This document shows positions 20,075 to 21,973 of a stretch of 21,973 bases of DNA, piece after piece. How positions within the stretch are numbered: the first letter of the stretch is position 1; each line of letters begins with the position of its first letter. The notes beneath the pieces were generated by a model. It saw nothing but the letters and a program-made list of their open reading frames with translations. It had not been told where the DNA came from and searched no databases. This stretch comes from UBA724 sp964229545 (lineage in GTDB: Bacteria > Bacteroidota > Bacteroidia > Flavobacteriales > Flavobacteriaceae), in assembly GCA_964229545.1 (NCBI GenBank), contig CAXRDP010000049.1, positions 1-21,973 of the forward strand, written 5' to 3'. A program made the position numbers and the translations under genes.

Positions 20075-21346
20075 ATGCTTGACGTATCTGTCCTTCGCGA
20101 ACACAAAGATGACATCATCCAAGCCCTATCCAAAAGAGGACTGGATGCCAAACCCATGGTGGAAGAAGTTTTGGAGGCAGACGAAAAACGCAGAAGCCTA
20201 CAAGCTATCCTTGATCAAAACCTTGCCAAAGCCAATGCCTTGGCCAAAGAAATAGGGCAACTCTACAGCAGTGGCAAAGCCAACCTAGCGCAAGAATTAA
20301 AAGTAGAAACCTCCAAACTCAAATCTGAAAACAAAAACCTGCAAGCCCAGCTCAATCAAGCTGTGGAAGACTTGCAAGCTTTGCGTTATAACATCCCCAA
20401 TGTGCCCCACCCACTCGTCCCAAACGGGCAAAGTGAAGATGACAACGAAGAGGTGTTTCGTTCGGGTGAGGCGCCCCAACTACAAGACGATGCCCTTCCT
20501 CATTGGGAACTGGCCGCCAAATACAAGCTTATTGACTTTGAACTTGGCAACAAAATCACCGGTGCCGGTTTTCCTATATATACTGGTAAAGGTGCACGCC
20601 TCCAACGGGCTCTTATCAGTTTTTTCTTGGATCAAAACACTAGCATTGGCTATGATGAGGTACAAGTACCCCACTTGGTCAATGAAGCCTCGGGCTACGG
20701 AACAGGACAACTCCCCGACAAAGAAGGTCAGATGTACCATGTAGGAGCAGATGATTTGTATTTGATTCCAACGGCAGAAGTGCCAGTGACCAATCTCTAC
20801 AGAGACGTGATGCTCAGCCATGAACAACTGCCCATTTGCAATACTGGCTATACGCCTTGTTTTCGCCGAGAGGCAGGTAGCTATGGCGCACATGTGCGTG
20901 GCCTAAACCGTTTGCACCAGTTTGACAAGGTTGAAATTGTCCGTTTAGAACACCCCGACCATTCCTACAAAGCTTTGGATGAAATGGTAGCCCATGTAAA
21001 AACCCTACTTGAAGCACTCGGGCTTCCCTATCGCATCTTGCGATTGTGTGGGGGTGATTTGGGCTTTACTTCTGCTTTGACATACGACTTTGAGGTCTAT
21101 TCGGCAGCTCAAAAGCGCTGGTTGGAAGTGAGTTCGGTTTCTAATTTTGAAAGTTTTCAGTCGACCCGACTCAAACTTCGCTTTAAGGACAAAGATGGCA
21201 ACCGAAAATGGGTACACACACTCAATGGAAGTGCTTTGGCATTGCCCCGCGTGTTGGCTGCGTTGTTAGAAAACAACCAAACCCCCAAGGGAATTCGTAT
21301 TCCAAAAGCCTTGGTGCCCTACACCGGTTTTGAACTGATTGATTAG
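20075..21346 (+). CDS. serS: Seryl-tRNA synthetase
   Basis: A 423-residue class II synthetase that charges tRNA-Ser, such as the tRNA at 7054-7142. The N-terminal coiled-coil arm (about 25-105; KANALAKEIGQLYSSGK and following Leu/Lys/Glu heptads) grips the long variable arm of the tRNA. The catalytic domain has LIPTAEVPVTNLYRD, motif 2 PCFRREAGSYG and motif 3 NGSALALPRVLAALLENNQ. The start MLDVSVLREHKDD is standard. The next gene starts one base after its stop. Confidence 0.97.
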   Translation: MLDVSVLREHKDDIIQALSKRGLDAKPMVEEVLEADEKRRSLQAILDQNLAKANALAKEIGQLYSSGKANLAQELKVETSKLKSENKNLQAQLNQAVEDLQALRYNIPNVPHPLVPNGQSEDDNEEVFRSGEAPQLQDDALPHWELAAKYKLIDFELGNKITGAGFPIYTGKGARLQRALISFFLDQNTSIGYDEVQVPHLVNEASGYGTGQLPDKEGQMYHVGADDLYLIPTAEVPVTNLYRDVMLSHEQLPICNTGYTPCFRREAGSYGAHVRGLNRLHQFDKVEIVRLEHPDHSYKALDEMVAHVKTLLEALGLPYRILRLCGGDLGFTSALTYDFEVYSAAQKRWLEVSSVSNFESFQSTRLKLRFKDKDGNRKWVHTLNGSALALPRVLAALLENNQTPKGIRIPKALVPYTGFELID

Positions 21347-21347
21347 G

Positions 21348-21638
21348 ATGCACATTCTCAACATCACATTCAGTATTGACAAATCGGCTGAGACACTGTG
21401 GGTGACTTATGTCCAAAAAAACATTGTTGGCAAATACCATGACAGATGTTTGTTGTTGCGTATCCATAGCGATGAAAGTACACATCCTAGCTATGGCATG
21501 CAATTTAGTTTTGTCAACACCGCTGCGCTCCATACTTTTAAGAAAGAGAAATTGCCAACGCTCTATGCTGCACTCCAAAAGGAGTTCCCCAACAAGTGGG
21601 TCATGTTTGAAACCGAACTTGAAGCCATTGCCCCTTGA
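21348..21638 (+). CDS. DUF4286 family protein
   Basis: A 96-residue, probably cytoplasmic protein without signal or membrane segment. It resembles the Bacteroidota family DUF4286: the start MHILNITFSIDKS, a central SYGMQFSFVN strand and the end NKWVMFETELEAI match the pattern I remember, a ferredoxin-like small domain of unknown function. I chose ATG 21348 over the in-frame TTG 21339, which would overlap serS. It begins one base after the serS stop and overlaps the rsmA start by 4 bases (TTGA), so translation of the three is probably coupled. The conserved place next to rsmA suggests a link to translation or ribosome assembly, as inference only. Confidence 0.82.
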   Translation: MHILNITFSIDKSAETLWVTYVQKNIVGKYHDRCLLLRIHSDESTHPSYGMQFSFVNTAALHTFKKEKLPTLYAALQKEFPNKWVMFETELEAIAP

Positions 21639-21973
21639 GCGTCAGGCCTAAAAAACACTTAGGTCAACACTTTTTGACCGATGCCAACATTGCGCGAAAT
21701 ATTGCCGCTGGTCTTACTGGCAATGGCTATAAACAAGTATTGGAAGTTGGGCCGGGTATGGGTATGCTGACACAGTTTTTAATGGAGTCCACTCATGAAG
21801 TGCATGTGGTCGAAATCGACACAGAGTCTGTGGCTTATCTTCATATGGAATACCCCAAACTGAGCCAGCGAATCATAGAAGGGGATTTTCTCAAGCTCGA
21901 TTTGAACACTTTGTTTCAACAGCCCATCGCTGTGATTGGAAATTTTCCATACAACATCTCTTCTCAAATCGTA
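21635..21973 (+). CDS. rsmA: 16S rRNA (adenine(1518)-N6/adenine(1519)-N6)-dimethyltransferase (5' part)
   Basis: The first 113 codons of the KsgA/RsmA methyltransferase that dimethylates two adjacent adenines near the 3' end of 16S rRNA late in 30S assembly. It starts SVRPKKHLGQHFLTDANIA after the initiator; SAM-binding motif I is VLEVGPGMGMLT, followed by VVEIDTESV and EGDFLKLDL, and the catalytic motif GNFPYNISSQIV ends at the window edge. The start must be TTG 21635: an in-frame stop lies at 21620-21622, no ATG or GTG precedes the conserved part, and TTGA overlaps the upstream stop. The gene continues beyond the window. Confidence 0.95.
   Translation, partial: MSVRPKKHLGQHFLTDANIARNIAAGLTGNGYKQVLEVGPGMGMLTQFLMESTHEVHVVEIDTESVAYLHMEYPKLSQRIIEGDFLKLDLNTLFQQPIAVIGNFPYNISSQIV

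Overview
The window looks like chromosomal DNA of a Bacteroidota bacterium, most likely a marine-type flavobacterium (Flavobacteriaceae or a close relative). The grounds are an ExbB / small membrane protein / ExbD / ExbD cluster, a TonB-dependent receptor with an N-terminal carboxypeptidase-regulatory-like domain, an AtpD with the insert after LESGIIKYG that I associate with this phylum, a serS / DUF4286 / rsmA order, almost no Shine-Dalgarno sequences, and many copies of the Bacteroidota -7 promoter element TAnnTTTG. No stretch longer than 300 bases lacks a gene.

Layout. 1-691 holds the 5' part of atpD (minus). 833-7142 is a minus-strand block: a TonB-dependent receptor, a small outer-membrane beta-barrel protein, a proton-motive-force-harvesting operon (exbB, a four-helix membrane protein, two exbD paralogues) and tRNA-Ser(GGA). 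7181-8837 carries tatD (minus) divergent from a retropepsin-like protein, then a small XRE regulator. 8927-12879 is the sucAB operon (E1 and E2 of 2-oxoglutarate dehydrogenase, minus). 12995-14705 is a GC-rich umuC-umuD pair, divergent from sucA and abutting a convergent PhoX-family phosphatase (14707-16095). 16191-16696 is a small tRNA-Leu locus. 16800-21973 is a plus-strand housekeeping series: prs, rplY, pth, ribF, serS, a DUF4286 gene and the start of rsmA.

How the genes work together. The ExbB/ExbD complex would energise TonB-dependent receptors such as the one encoded next to it. prs and rplY look co-transcribed, as do pth-ribF and serS-DUF4286-rsmA. umuC and umuD together would give a translesion polymerase V, with the subunit order opposite to E. 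coli umuDC.

The most unusual locus is tRNA-Leu(CAA). Read on the minus strand, a perfect TAnnTTTG promoter is followed by a decayed 5' half of tRNA-Leu that is split by a 60-bp array of nested palindromes, then by an 82-residue GIY-YIG nuclease ORF, then directly by an intact tRNA-Leu and its terminator. The two tRNA 5' halves share 24 identical bases. This is the arrangement expected if a small GIY-YIG element inserted into tRNA-Leu, restored the tRNA with its own 5' half and displaced the original 5' half next to the old promoter. It is the best candidate in the window for an undescribed mobile or homing system.
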